Source: Actinopolyspora lacussalsi (lineage in GTDB: Bacteria > Actinomycetota > Actinomycetes > Mycobacteriales > Pseudonocardiaceae). Taken from it: DNA of 64,000 nucleotides. The translations under genes and the position numbers were made by a program. Below are positions 1 through 9,245 of this stretch, one piece after another. The notes beneath the pieces are model-generated. The model did no database searches, was not told where the DNA came from, and saw only the letters and a list, made by a program, of their open reading frames with translations. Each line of letters starts with the position of its first letter. Within the stretch, counting starts at the first letter, position 1. Location of the stretch: assembly GCA_030803735.1 (NCBI GenBank), contig JAURUC010000001.1, forward strand, positions 2,683,501-2,747,500, given 5' to 3'.

Positions 1-951
1 AGCCTGCACGCTCACCCCGGAGGGCATGAGCAGCCGGGCGACGGCCACAGTCGCCGCGAGCTCGTGCAGATCCGCGTCCGGCATGCCGCGCATGGCCGTG
101 TCCGGTTTGGCCCGGAAGTTCTGCACGATGACTTCCTGCAGATGACCGTACTGCCTGGCGCTGGCACGCAGTTCCAGCAGCGAGTCGGCCCGTTCCGCGA
201 GCGTCTCACCGATTCCGATGAGGATTCCGCTGGTGAAGGGCACGGCCACCCGGCCCGCGTCGGCGAGCACCCGGAGCCGCACCGAGGGTTCCTTGTCCGG
301 ACTCGCGTAGTGCGGGTTGCCCGGTTGGCTCCACAGTCGCTCCGATGTGGTCTCCAGCATCATGCCCATGCTGGGGGCCACCGGTTTCAGCCTGGTCAGC
401 TCCGACCAGCCGAGCACGCCGGGGTTGAGGTGCGGCAGCAGACCGGTCTCCTCCAGCACCGCGATCGCGCAGGAGCGCAGGTAGTCGACCGTGGACGAGT
501 AGCCGCGTTCGTGCAGCCAGTCGGCCGCGTCCTGCCAGCGCTCCTCGGGACGGTCGCCGAGGGTGAACAGGGCCTCCTTGCAACCGGACTCGGCTCCCCG
601 TCTGGCGATGTCGAGAACTTCCTCCCGCTCCAGGAAGGGCGCGGACACCTTGTGCGGCACCGTGGCGAAGGTGCAGTAGTGGCACCGATCCCGACACAAT
701 CGGGTAAGCGGAACGAAGACCTTGCGGCTGTAGCTGACGACGCCGAACCGTCCCTCGGCACGCAGATGCGCGTCGCGGACCCTGCCCGCTGCTTCCAGCA
801 ACGTCCCGAGGTCCTCGCCACGGGCGTGCAGCAGCACTGCGGCCTCGGTGCTGTCCAGCGCCACCCCTTCGGTAGCTCTGCGCAGCGCACGACGCATCGC
901 GGACGGGCTGGGGGCTGGTTCGGGCGGTGGCACTTCGAGATCGACCGACAC
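1..951 (-). CDS. fbiC: FO synthase FbiC, N-terminal (CofG) part, runs off the window
   Basis: Radical-SAM FO synthase of coenzyme F420 biosynthesis; FbiC fuses CofG and CofH and makes the deazaflavin FO from tyrosine and the ribityl-diaminouracil precursor in the cytosol. The minus-strand frame reads without a stop from 951 to the window edge (317 codons). Residues 84-93 contain the radical-SAM cluster motif C86-RDR-C90-HY-C93 followed by TFAT, typical of CofG. The early [10 protein letters not shown] segment is also FbiC-like. GTG at 951 is the most likely start; an in-frame stop lies about 20 codons further upstream and TTG/GTG alternatives exist between. The CofH half is outside the window, so fusion is assumed from actinobacterial practice. 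Confidence 0.9.
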   Translation of the reverse strand, partial: MSVDLEVPPPEPAPSPSAMRRALRRATEGVALDSTEAAVLLHARGEDLGTLLEAAGRVRDAHLRAEGRFGVVSYSRKVFVPLTRLCRDRCHYCTFATVPHKVSAPFLEREEVLDIARRGAESGCKEALFTLGDRPEERWQDAADWLHERGYSSTVDYLRSCAIAVLEETGLLPHLNPGVLGWSELTRLKPVAPSMGMMLETTSERLWSQPGNPHYASPDKEPSVRLRVLADAGRVAVPFTSGILIGIGETLAERADSLLELRASARQYGHLQEVIVQNFRAKPDTAMRGMPDADLHELAATVAVARLLMPSGVSVQA

Positions 952-1122
952 GCCAACACCGTAACCGTCCGGCGAGCACCGCCACACCGAGAACAACGGC
1001 GCGATGCGTCACAGCACCTATGCGTGGCGTAATTCGATTACTCCATAAAGGTCTATCCACTAGCCGTATCGGGGCGCAGACTCCCACATTCAGTAACCCT
1101 GTTCACCTGTTCGGGAGGCTCG

Positions 1123-2622
<1,500 letters not shown>

Positions 2623-2652
2623 CGAGCGGAGTTCGTTCGAAAAGCACGTTCG

Positions 2653-2687
2653 CGGGGTCTTCTCGGACCGATTCCGGGAAGACCCCG
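2653..2687 (+). terminator. Stem-loop terminator after the S8 protease
   Basis: Perfect 10-bp stem CGGGGTCTTC (2653-2662) / GAAGACCCCG (2678-2687) with a 15-nt loop, 31 bp after the protease stop. No T-run follows, as is common for actinobacterial terminators. Confidence 0.55.
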
Positions 2688-3161
2688 TTCGCGTCTCGGC
2701 CCGCCCCGACTTCCGCGGGGCGACTTCCGAGGCGAGCTGTCGCCGCCCCTCCACCGAGGTCTGTGGCGACGTTCGCGGTTTTACCGGGGAGCCGAAGTTC
2801 ACCGACGGGTTCGTCCCGGCATCGCGGCCGTTCGGAAGCGGACACCGGTTCGGGCGCTCTTGTCCGGACAGATGCAGAAGTGCATCCCGCAAACGGGACA
2901 TCTCGGGGGCGTTCGGTGTTGCGGCATACCCTCTCCTCACTGCGCTGCTCGAGTTCCGAGCCGCTCGGCGTCCACGAGTACCGCTCGGCGTCCGGCTTGG
3001 CGAGGACTTCGGTCACGGTTCACGAACGGCGTTGATCAACGGTGCCACCGGTCGACCGAACGGATCGCTGCTCCGTTGGGACGTGGGCGGTACGGCGAAG
3101 GTTGCACCGGCCGGGCGTGGTTCCACGAACGGGGGTTCGGACGAGGATTCGGACGCACCCC

Positions 3162-3190
3162 GGCGTCAATTTCTCGCGAAATCGCCGCGC
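3162..3190 (-). repeat. Hairpin repeat element, copy A
   Basis: Core at 3169-3182; on the minus strand it reads ATTTC-GCGA-GAAAT, a 5-bp stem with a GNRA-type loop, flanked by GGCG/CGCC arms. It lies 34 nt beyond the menB stop on the menB coding strand. Other copies are at 44616, 44906 and 49222. Confidence 0.6.
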
Positions 3191-3215
3191 CCAGGGCCGC
3201 GGAACAAAGCAACGG

Positions 3216-4151
3216 TCAGTAGTACCAGGGGAAATCCGACCAGTCCGGGGTCCGCTTCTCCAGGAACGAGTCGCGCCCCTCGGCCGCCTCGTCGGTCATG
3301 TACGCGAGCCGGGTCGTCTCCCCCGCGAAGACCTGCTGGCCGACCAGCCCGTCGTCGATGGCGTTGAAGGCGTACTTGAGCATGCGCTGCGCGGTCGGGG
3401 ACTTGCCGTTGATCTCACGGGACCACTGCAACGCCGTCTCCTCCAGCTCACCGTGGGGAACCACCTCGTTGACCATCCCCATCCGGTGGGCCTGCTCGGC
3501 GTCGTAGGGGCGGCCGAGGAAGAAGATCTCGCGTGCGAACTTCTGTCCCACCTGGCGCGCCAGGTAGGCGGAACCGAACCCGCCGTCGAAGCTGCCGACG
3601 TCGGCGTCGGTCTGCTTGAACCGCGCGTGCTCGGCGCTGGCGAGCGTGAGGTCGCAAACCACGTGCAGGCTGTGCCCGCCCCCGGCAGCCCAACCGGGAA
3701 CCACCGCGACGACGACCTTGGGCATGAACCGGATCAGCCGCTGCACCTCCAGGATGTGAAGCCTTCCCGCTCGGGCGGGGTCGACGGTCTCGGCGGTCTC
3801 GCCCTCGGCGTACCGGTAACCGGAGCGCCCCCGGATTCGCTGGTCACCGCCGGAGCAGAACGCCCAACCACCGTCCTTGGGCGAGGGCCCGTTCCCCGTG
3901 AGCAACACACAACCGACGTCACTGGTCATCCGGGCGTGGTCGAGCGCGCGGTATAACTCGTCGACGGTGTGCGGACGGAAAGCGTTCCGTGACTCGGGGC
4001 GGTCGAACGCGATGCGGACGGTGCCCTTGCCCGGGCCGTCCTCGACGCAACGGTGGTAAGTGATGTCGGTGAAGTCGAAACCCGCCACAGGCTGCCACAC
4101 GGCCGGATCGAACAGTTCGGAGATAGGCTGCATGTGTGTCGTCACGACCAC
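3216..4151 (-). CDS. menB: 1,4-dihydroxy-2-naphthoyl-CoA synthase
   Basis: Crotonase-fold enzyme of menaquinone biosynthesis that cyclises o-succinylbenzoyl-CoA to 1,4-dihydroxy-2-naphthoyl-CoA. The 311 aa match mycobacterial MenB along the whole length: RPESRNAFRPHTVDELYRAL, the CSGGDQRIRG oxyanion loop, WAAGGGHSLHVVCD, the DADVGSFDGGFG catalytic loop and a C-terminal DWSDFPWYY. GTG at 4151 opens the longest frame; ATG at 4133, giving MQPISELFDP, is an equally plausible start six codons in. The other men genes are not in the window. It is divergent from the hydrolase at 4343. Confidence 0.93.
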   Translation of the reverse strand: MVVTTHMQPISELFDPAVWQPVAGFDFTDITYHRCVEDGPGKGTVRIAFDRPESRNAFRPHTVDELYRALDHARMTSDVGCVLLTGNGPSPKDGGWAFCSGGDQRIRGRSGYRYAEGETAETVDPARAGRLHILEVQRLIRFMPKVVVAVVPGWAAGGGHSLHVVCDLTLASAEHARFKQTDADVGSFDGGFGSAYLARQVGQKFAREIFFLGRPYDAEQAHRMGMVNEVVPHGELEETALQWSREINGKSPTAQRMLKYAFNAIDDGLVGQQVFAGETTRLAYMTDEAAEGRDSFLEKRTPDWSDFPWYY

Positions 4152-4342
4152 GACGATAAGCCACCGCGTCCGTCACGGGCCGTCCGGTCACGCATCGAGG
4201 CCGTCCGGTCACTTGTCGATCGCGAGTGCTCCCTCGTGGGAGCCGGGACTTGCGCGCCCACCAACGGAACTTCGTAGTATCGCAAAATCGGGCTGATCCC
4301 GGGCACCGGCCGGAGCGGAAGCACTTCGCGAGAGGAACACGA

Positions 4343-5137
4343 ATGCCACTGTCCCGCATCAACGGACACGACCTGTACTTCGCGGACACCGGGGGCGACG
4401 AACGTCCCACCGTACTGCTGGGGCACGGCTTCTTCCTGGACCACACCATGTTCACCGCACAGGCCGACGCTCTCGCGGCCCGCGGCTACCGCGTGGTTAC
4501 CTGGGACGCACGTGGTCACGGCGACAGCCCGGCCGGGGACGAGCCGTTCACCTATTGGGACATCGCTCGCGACCTGATCGGCCTGATGGACCACCTGGGC
4601 ATCGAACATGCGGTCGTCGGTGGCCTGTCGCAGGGTGGGTTCACCGCACTGCGCACGGCACTGCTCGCACCGCACCGGGTCACCGGCCTCCTGTTGCTGG
4701 ACACCGAGGCGCACCCACTGTCCGATGCGGATTACCGCGACTACACCGCCCTGTTCGGCGGACTGGCCGAGCAGGGCCCCGTGGACGAGCTGCTCGTTCC
4801 GCTGTCACAGCAGATCATCGGGGACCACCCGCGAGCGGCCCACTGGCGGGAGCGCTGGAAGACCCGCCCGCTCCCCCTCGGCCACCCCGTGCGGTGCCTG
4901 CTCGAACGCGACGACATCACCGCTCGTGCCGGTGAGATCACGTCCCCCACACTGCTGATACGCGGTTCGAAGGACCTCTCCATCCCCCGGGAACGTATGG
5001 AGTTCCTCGCGTCCGCCATCCCGCGGGCGAGTTCGCCGCACGAGGTGGACGGGGCGGCCCACGCGCCACCCGTGACGCATCCCGGGGAAACCACCTCGCT
5101 GCTGCTGTCCTTCTTGGACTCCCTGGGGCGTCGGTAA
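4343..5137 (+). CDS. Alpha/beta-fold hydrolase
   Basis: Cytosolic serine hydrolase of 264 aa. The nucleophile elbow is GLSQGG with S96; the acid is probably D211 (RGSKDLS) and the base H240 (DGAAHAPP). The HGFFLDHTMF segment near residue 28 carries the oxyanion hole. GAGAGG about 8 nt upstream fixes ATG 4343 over the longer open frame beginning at 4226. The family includes esterases, lactonases and haloperoxidase-like perhydrolases; the substrate cannot be told from sequence. It converges on the XRE gene with only 4 bp between stops. Confidence 0.8.
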   Translation: MPLSRINGHDLYFADTGGDERPTVLLGHGFFLDHTMFTAQADALAARGYRVVTWDARGHGDSPAGDEPFTYWDIARDLIGLMDHLGIEHAVVGGLSQGGFTALRTALLAPHRVTGLLLLDTEAHPLSDADYRDYTALFGGLAEQGPVDELLVPLSQQIIGDHPRAAHWRERWKTRPLPLGHPVRCLLERDDITARAGEITSPTLLIRGSKDLSIPRERMEFLASAIPRASSPHEVDGAAHAPPVTHPGETTSLLLSFLDSLGRR

Positions 5138-5141
5138 CGCC

Positions 5142-5921
5142 CTAGTGTGCCGGAATTCCCAGGTAGAGCTGCATTTCCTGACTCGGGTCCGGAATCGGGT
5201 AGACCTGTGCCAACAACTCCACCCGCCGCCCGCGATCGAGGTCTTGGACCAGGAAATGCGGCTTGTGGCGCCCCAGGATCACCTCCTGCAACTTCCACAT
5301 CCGCACGAACTCCGTCGACCGCGAGAGCATGTCCAGAACCTCGTCGAACACCGGATTACCGGGCCTGCGTGCCATGAGGGCACGTAGCCAGGCCACCGTC
5401 AGCCGCGCCTCGTGCTCCCACTCGACCATGACAGCCTTGGACTCCGGCATGAAGAAGAACCAGGTCAACACATTGCCGACCTCGGTGATACGCCGAAACA
5501 CCCGGCGGTACTCCGCGTTGGAGTACAACACGTTCCAGCCCTCGTCGACGTAGGCGGCCAAACTCGGATGCAGCCCGTCGGCCGCCTCGCGCTGCACCGA
5601 CGTCACTTCCTGTAGCCGCGTCGGTTCCGCCTGGTCACCGCGCTGGACACCGGCCAGGTCGTGGAGGTGCTGCCGTTCCACCGAGATGCTCCCCAGCGCA
5701 TCGGCCAGGCGATCCACCACCGCCGCGGAGGGATTGTCCGCATGGCCCTGTTCCAGCTTCTGGACGTACCCCACGCTGGCGCGCGCGGCCGTCGCCAACT
5801 CCGCCCGGTTCATCGCGGGGCGCGGTGTCCGGTAAGCCGGGTCGGGCGCGAACTCTGCCGGTGGAGCACCTGATCTCAGGTGGCGTAAATAGCTACCGAA
5901 ACTCGGCGGTTCGATGATCAC
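5142..5921 (-). CDS. XRE-family regulator with MmyB-like ligand-binding domain
   Basis: DNA-binding transcriptional regulator of 259 aa. An N-terminal helix-turn-helix (about residues 37-80, with MNRAELATAARASVGYVQKLEQG) is followed by an MmyB-like ligand-binding domain (about 100-255), recognised from PSLAAYVDEGWNVLYSNAEYRRVF and WLRALMARRPGNPVFDEVL. MmyB-type regulators are widespread in actinomycetes and usually control an adjacent oxidoreductase or secondary-metabolism gene; no obvious target adjoins here. ATG 5921 is the first start of the frame. Confidence 0.85.
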   Translation of the reverse strand: MIIEPPSFGSYLRHLRSGAPPAEFAPDPAYRTPRPAMNRAELATAARASVGYVQKLEQGHADNPSAAVVDRLADALGSISVERQHLHDLAGVQRGDQAEPTRLQEVTSVQREAADGLHPSLAAYVDEGWNVLYSNAEYRRVFRRITEVGNVLTWFFFMPESKAVMVEWEHEARLTVAWLRALMARRPGNPVFDEVLDMLSRSTEFVRMWKLQEVILGRHKPHFLVQDLDRGRRVELLAQVYPIPDPSQEMQLYLGIPAH

Positions 5922-6383
5922 GTCACGATTCTATGCCGAAACCCGCCGTGCACGGTGACAGGTTGACTACCAGCAGTGGCCGAAATGAGGACCGTGCGGC
6001 GCGAGGCCGCTCCCGAACGGACCGCTCGACCTCCACAAGGCCCACCTCCGGACCCATCAGGCAGGACGGACACCCACAGTGGCCGGTGTCCCTGGGAGGG
6101 ATATCCCCGACGGGGGTATCCCCACTGGTCACAGTTGTCCGCCGGAACCGCCACCGCCCAGAATCCAACACGTGGCAGGCGAACACGACACCGGGCGGAG
6201 CTCCGACCACCGGGAGAACCGCCCAATGGGGTACTCGAACCGACCTCGGTCGGCGAGGTACACGGGGTCACGGGTGTCACGGGAAACCTGCCCCCTGGGG
6301 GAAAGGTCTCGGCACCATGTCACTGTCGAGACCGACGGCCGGGGAGTAACAGCTCCCCGGCCCTGGGGGATTCTTCGGCGCGG
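5922..6383. other. Intergenic region upstream of the MmyB-type regulator
   Basis: About 460 bp holding the promoter side of the 5921 gene and the terminator hairpin of the exonuclease gene at 6337-6362. Short repeats such as GTCACGGG occur around 6268-6282. No coding sequence was recognised. Confidence 0.5.
6337..6362 (-). terminator. Stem-loop terminator after exonuclease III
   Basis: Perfect 10-bp stem GGCCGGGGAG (6337-6346) / CTCCCCGGCC (6353-6362) with a 6-nt loop, 22 bp beyond the stop of the minus-strand exonuclease gene. No T-run is present. Confidence 0.6.
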
Positions 6384-7202
6384 TTACGACTTCGGCCAGT
6401 CGAAGGAGACAGTCACCGGTGCGTGATCGCTCCAGCGCTTGTCATAGCTCGGAGCCCGCTCGACCCTGGCCTCCGAGGCGCGCTCGGCCAGCCGCTCGGT
6501 GGCGACGTGATAATCGATCCGCCAACCGGAGTCGTTGTCGAAGGCCTTCCCCCGGTAGGACCACCACGAGTACGGCCCGGGCCCCTCCGGGAACCGGCGG
6601 CGCACCACGTCCGCGTACTCCGCCTCGTCGAACACCCTGCTCAGCCAGGTACGCTCCTCCGGCAGGAACCCCGCCGACTTGCGGTTGTTCTTCCAGTTCT
6701 TCAGGTCGATCTCCTGGTGCGCGATGTTCCAGTCACCGCAGACCAGCACTTCCTTGCCCCGCTGCCGCGCCCGGTCGCGCAACTGGTGCAGGTACGGCAG
6801 GAACTCCGCCATGAAGCGTTCCTTCTCGTCCTGCTTGGGTGTGCCCGCCTCCCCGCTCGGCAGGTACAGGCTGCCCACCACCAACCCGTCCAGCTCCGCC
6901 TCGGCGTAACGGCCGCTGTCGTCGAACTCCTCCGAGCCGAATCCGATCCTGGTGACCTCGGGTTCGGTACGGCTGTAGATGGCGACCCCGCTGCGCCCCT
7001 TGTCCGCGCTCGGCGCCAGCAGCGTGTACCAACCGGCGGGCGCACGCGCGGCCTCCGGAAGCTGGTCGTATTCCGCCCGCGTCTCCTGCATGCAGACCAC
7101 GTCGGCGTCGGTGGCGGCCAGCCACTCGACGAAGCCCTTCTTGGCGGCGGCACGCAGGCCGTTGACATTCACCGTCGAGACAGTCAGCACGCGGCCGAGC
7201 AT
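6384..7202 (-). CDS. xth: Exodeoxyribonuclease III (AP endonuclease family)
   Basis: Endonuclease/exonuclease/phosphatase-fold DNA repair enzyme that incises at abasic sites and degrades 3' ends. From ATG 7202 the protein has 272 aa, the usual length. Signature residues are visible: N14 (VNVNG), E40 (CMQETR), the GDWNIAHQEIDL motif in the middle and D259/H260 (SDHAPV) at the end. The open frame extends upstream to 7448 but the extra 82 residues resemble no exonuclease and overlap the divergent adenosine-deaminase gene start, so the internal ATG is preferred. Confidence 0.9.
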   Translation of the reverse strand: MLGRVLTVSTVNVNGLRAAAKKGFVEWLAATDADVVCMQETRAEYDQLPEAARAPAGWYTLLAPSADKGRSGVAIYSRTEPEVTRIGFGSEEFDDSGRYAEAELDGLVVGSLYLPSGEAGTPKQDEKERFMAEFLPYLHQLRDRARQRGKEVLVCGDWNIAHQEIDLKNWKNNRKSAGFLPEERTWLSRVFDEAEYADVVRRRFPEGPGPYSWWSYRGKAFDNDSGWRIDYHVATERLAERASEARVERAPSYDKRWSDHAPVTVSFDWPKS

Positions 7203-7423
7203 AACCACCGCCCGCTGCCGCGCTATCCCCGGCGGCCGTTCCGATTCGTCCGCACGGCCGGAGCCGGTGCCGCCGGAGAACCAACTCTCGGGGGCTCGAC
7301 CTTCCTCCCACCGGATGAAAATACGTCCTCCGGACTGGTTCCGGAGATCATGATCGGGGATCGTCGGCGGGTCGTGTGTGTCGTGCATGGCCCAGAGAAC
7401 GACTTCCCCAGGGAGAATCTTTG

Positions 7424-9073
7424 ATGAAGCCGCTCGGTGGGAGCGCACGCTCCCGTACGGCAGGAAGACGCCGACGCGCCACCGGCACGGGAGGCATCAC
7501 GCTCGCGGTACTGCTCACCGCCGCCTCGCTTCCGATGCTGATGGCGCAACCGCGATCCGCCGAGGCGGAGACCACCCCGGGCGAGAAGGCCCCGGCGTGC
7601 GCACCGTGGGACCGGGAGTGCCGGGTTAACCGGTACCTGGACCGGATACGCGATCGCCCGGAAAAGCTCGACGAGTTCCTGCGCGGAATGCCGAAGGGAG
7701 GTGACCTGCACAACCACCTCTCCGGCTCGGTGTCCACCGAGTCGTTGATCCGCTACGCCGCCGAGGACGGACGCTGCATCGACGCCGAGACCATGCAGTC
7801 CTCACTCGCCCCCTGCACCGAGGGACAACGTCCCGCCTCGGACGCGATGAGTGATCCGAAGTTCCGCGAGCGGGTGATCGAGACGTGGTCGATGGCCGGT
7901 TTCGAGCCCGGCGGCGAGGAGTCGGGGCACGACCACTTCTTCGCCACCTTCGGCAAGTTCTGGGCGGCCACCGAGGGACGCGACGGCGACATGCTCGCCG
8001 AGGTGGCGGGTGACCTCGCCGAGCAGAACCAGTTCTACCTCGAAACGCTGCTGTCCAGGCAGTCCGAGGCTCGCGGGAAGCTCGTGGAGCGCGTCGGTTT
8101 CGACCCGCGTTCCGAACGGGATTTCCGGCGGCTGCGCACCACGTTGCTCCGCGAGGGCATGGCGGAGGTCGAACGCGCCGCGCGGCGTGCGACGGATCGG
8201 GACTTCGCGCGCTACCGCGAGCTGCTGAACTGCGGCACCCCGAGTGCCCGCCCCGGATGCGATGTGGAGATCCGGCTGGACTACCAGGTGGCGCGGGCGA
8301 ACTCCCCCGCGAGCGTGTTCACGCAGTTGCTGCTCGGGTTCGAGCTGGCGCAGAGCGATCCGCGATTCGTGGGCGTCAACATGGTCCAGCCCGAGGACCA
8401 CGAGATCTCGCTGCGGGACTACACCCTGCACATGCGGATGATCGACTACCTGAGCGGGCAGTATCCCGGCGTGTCGATCACACTGCACGCCGGTGAGCTC
8501 GTTCCGGGGCTGGTCAAGCCCGAGGAGCTGACCCACCACATCGACCAGGCCGTGCGGATCGCCGGAGCCGACCGGATCGGCCACGGGATCGACCTGGTGC
8601 ACGAGGACGACTGGCGGGCGCTGGCCGATCACATGGCCGCACGCGACATCGCGGTCGAGGTGCCGCTGACCAGCAACTGCCAGATACTGCGGGTCTGCGG
8701 ACCGGAGGAGCACCCGTTGCCCGAGTACATGGCGCACGATGTTCCCTTCGCACTGGCCACCGACGACCCCGGTGTCTCCCGCAGCGACATCACCGCCCAG
8801 TACCGGCGGGCCGCCACGGACTTCGGGCTGGACTACTCGCAGCTCAAGGCCAGTGCCCGGACCTCGCTGGAACAGGCTTTCGTGCAAGGGGAGAGTCTGT
8901 GGGCAGCCTCCGAGTCCCGGCGGATGAAACCGGCGTGCGCCTCGGACACACCGGGCTTCGGCGAGCCGGACGCGGCGTGTGCCGAACTGCTGTCGAACAG
9001 CACGAAGGCGAAGTCGCAGTGGCGGCAGGAGGCCGCGTTCCGGGCGTTCGAGACCTACTACGCGTACAAGTGA
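7424..9073 (+). CDS. Exported adenosine deaminase-like amidohydrolase
   Basis: Metal-dependent deaminase of 549 aa with an arginine-rich N-terminus and one hydrophobic segment (about residues 24-42, ending AEAE), indicating export. Zinc-site motifs of the adenosine/AMP deaminase superfamily are H96/H98 (GDLHNHLSGS), H355 with catalytic E358 (LHAGEL), H387 (GHGIDL) and D447/D448 (TDDPGV). Length and signal resemble secreted ADGF-type adenosine deaminases rather than the cytosolic 340-aa enzyme. Several cysteines suggest disulphides outside the cell. ATG 7424 follows GGGAGAA. Likely role is salvage or detoxification of extracellular nucleosides; this is inference. Confidence 0.85.
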   Translation: MKPLGGSARSRTAGRRRRATGTGGITLAVLLTAASLPMLMAQPRSAEAETTPGEKAPACAPWDRECRVNRYLDRIRDRPEKLDEFLRGMPKGGDLHNHLSGSVSTESLIRYAAEDGRCIDAETMQSSLAPCTEGQRPASDAMSDPKFRERVIETWSMAGFEPGGEESGHDHFFATFGKFWAATEGRDGDMLAEVAGDLAEQNQFYLETLLSRQSEARGKLVERVGFDPRSERDFRRLRTTLLREGMAEVERAARRATDRDFARYRELLNCGTPSARPGCDVEIRLDYQVARANSPASVFTQLLLGFELAQSDPRFVGVNMVQPEDHEISLRDYTLHMRMIDYLSGQYPGVSITLHAGELVPGLVKPEELTHHIDQAVRIAGADRIGHGIDLVHEDDWRALADHMAARDIAVEVPLTSNCQILRVCGPEEHPLPEYMAHDVPFALATDDPGVSRSDITAQYRRAATDFGLDYSQLKASARTSLEQAFVQGESLWAASESRRMKPACASDTPGFGEPDAACAELLSNSTKAKSQWRQEAAFRAFETYYAYK

Positions 9074-9187
9074 CAGTCCCGCGATGAGTAGCACTTCGTC
9101 GACCCGGTTCTCCGCCGCGCTCGCTCGGCGGAACCTCTCGCGGGCTCCCGCTCCGGCGAGGCCCGACATCGAATAGGTGCCTCCGGT

Positions 9188-9241
9188 GGCGACCGCCGTC
9201 GATGTCGATTCCACTGTGGACCAACCACGGCGGCGGTCGCC
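9188..9241. terminator. Bidirectional terminator between convergent genes
   Basis: Perfect 11-bp stem GGCGACCGCCG (9188-9198) / CGGCGGTCGCC (9231-9241) with a 32-nt loop, between the stops of the deaminase (+) and the MMPL transporter (-). Confidence 0.5.
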
Positions 9242-9245
9242 CCCC

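Larger units (their letters stand above)
2623..3215. other. Gene-poor spacer between convergent genes
   Basis: About 590 bp between the stops of the protease (+) and menB (-). It holds the protease terminator at 2653-2687 and one copy of the ATTTC-GCGA-GAAAT hairpin element at 3162-3190. Open frames here have no recognisable domain and no ribosome-binding site; nothing else was recognised. Confidence 0.6.

Noticed and set aside
206..1087. Open frame of 293 codons overlapping the left end
   Set aside because: It is a shifted frame on the same strand as fbiC; the fbiC frame contains the CRDRCHYC radical-SAM motif and this one has none.
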